Shown here one piece after another: positions 5,453 to 5,640 of a DNA stretch of 5,640 bases; positions within the stretch are counted from its first letter, which is position 1, and every line of letters starts with the position of its first letter. The stretch covers positions 1 to 5,640 of the forward strand of contig WTBG01000092.1 in NCBI GenBank assembly GCA_013139225.1, in the 5' to 3' direction. A program made the position numbers and the translations under genes. Source of the stretch: Deltaproteobacteria bacterium (GTDB lineage: Bacteria > Desulfobacterota > WTBG01). Below the pieces are notes generated by a model. The model was given only the letters and a program-made list of their open reading frames with translations, searched no databases and was not told where the DNA came from.

Positions 5453-5640
5453 AGATTTAAAGCCTCAATAAACCTTCTTGTCTTCTCTTCGATAATAGCT
5501 TCGGCCTCTAAAACATCATCTTCTGTCTTAAACGCAGATGAGAGACTGACAAATATTTTATCAAACCGCGATGGCTTCATTCCCCAGTTCTTTTCATACT
5601 CAATCCTCGCAATCAGATGCTCCGAATGAGAGAAATAGTA
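5437..5640 (-). CDS. Unrecognised protein, C-terminal 67 residues (5' partial)
   Basis: On the minus strand an open frame enters from the window's right edge and ends at TAA (5439-5437). The 67 visible residues are protein-like: charged, with WGMKPSRFDKIF followed by an acidic-basic helix (TEDDVLEAEAIIEEKTRRF). Codon use resembles its neighbours. I do not recognise a family. The final residues LGSNL and the stop are encoded by the right arm of the palindrome, and the helix just before it ends in IEALN, so the original C-terminus may have been close by. It is convergent with the DUF1460 gene. Coding is supported by an uninterrupted 67-codon frame and plausible composition, not by homology. Confidence 0.6.
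   Translation of the reverse strand, partial: YYFSHSEHLIARIEYEKNWGMKPSRFDKIFVSLSSAFKTEDDVLEAEAIIEEKTRRFIEALNLGSNL

Overview
This 5.6-kb AT-rich bacterial window carries six protein genes, two of them cut by the window edges. The gene set suggests a Gram-negative anaerobe, most likely of the Desulfobacterota (former Deltaproteobacteria). The reasons are an MltA-type lytic transglycosylase, a CoA-transferase fused to a GNAT acetyltransferase (a layout I associate with that group), and a long palindromic 'GGGGTCAAATC...' repeat of a kind I recall from such genomes. The taxonomic guess is inference only.

Left part (1-1828): the 3' part of an APH-fold small-molecule kinase (COG3178/AmgK-like) overlaps by 4 nt the start of an mltA-type murein transglycosylase gene. 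The two are probably translationally coupled. Together they suggest cell-wall sugar turnover or salvage. A 183-nt gap with several short inverted repeats follows.

Middle (2012-3880): a single 622-residue gene encodes an acetyl-CoA hydrolase/4-hydroxybutyrate CoA-transferase-type enzyme with a C-terminal GNAT domain. It is followed by a 340-nt non-coding stretch. The second half of that stretch holds a good sigma70-type promoter and a long, foldable 5' leader for a CspA-family cold-shock gene (4221-4421). The cold-shock gene ends in a textbook intrinsic terminator.

Right part (4507-5640): an exported DUF1460 (NlpC/P60-like amidase) protein converges on an unrecognised minus-strand gene that runs out of the window. 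Between them lies an 83-bp element with perfect 25-bp inverted arms (5370-5452). Both flanking reading frames run into an arm of this element, and both end in the same encoded peptide, LGSNL-stop. The palindrome therefore supplies the C-terminus and stop codon of two unrelated convergent genes. This is the most unusual feature in the window.

Three of the genes (kinase, MltA, DUF1460) have plausible peptidoglycan-related roles. The CoA-transferase and cold-shock genes appear to be independent transcription units. No CRISPR array, tRNA, rRNA or complete transposase gene was seen, and I found no clear evidence of a wholly new multi-gene system.
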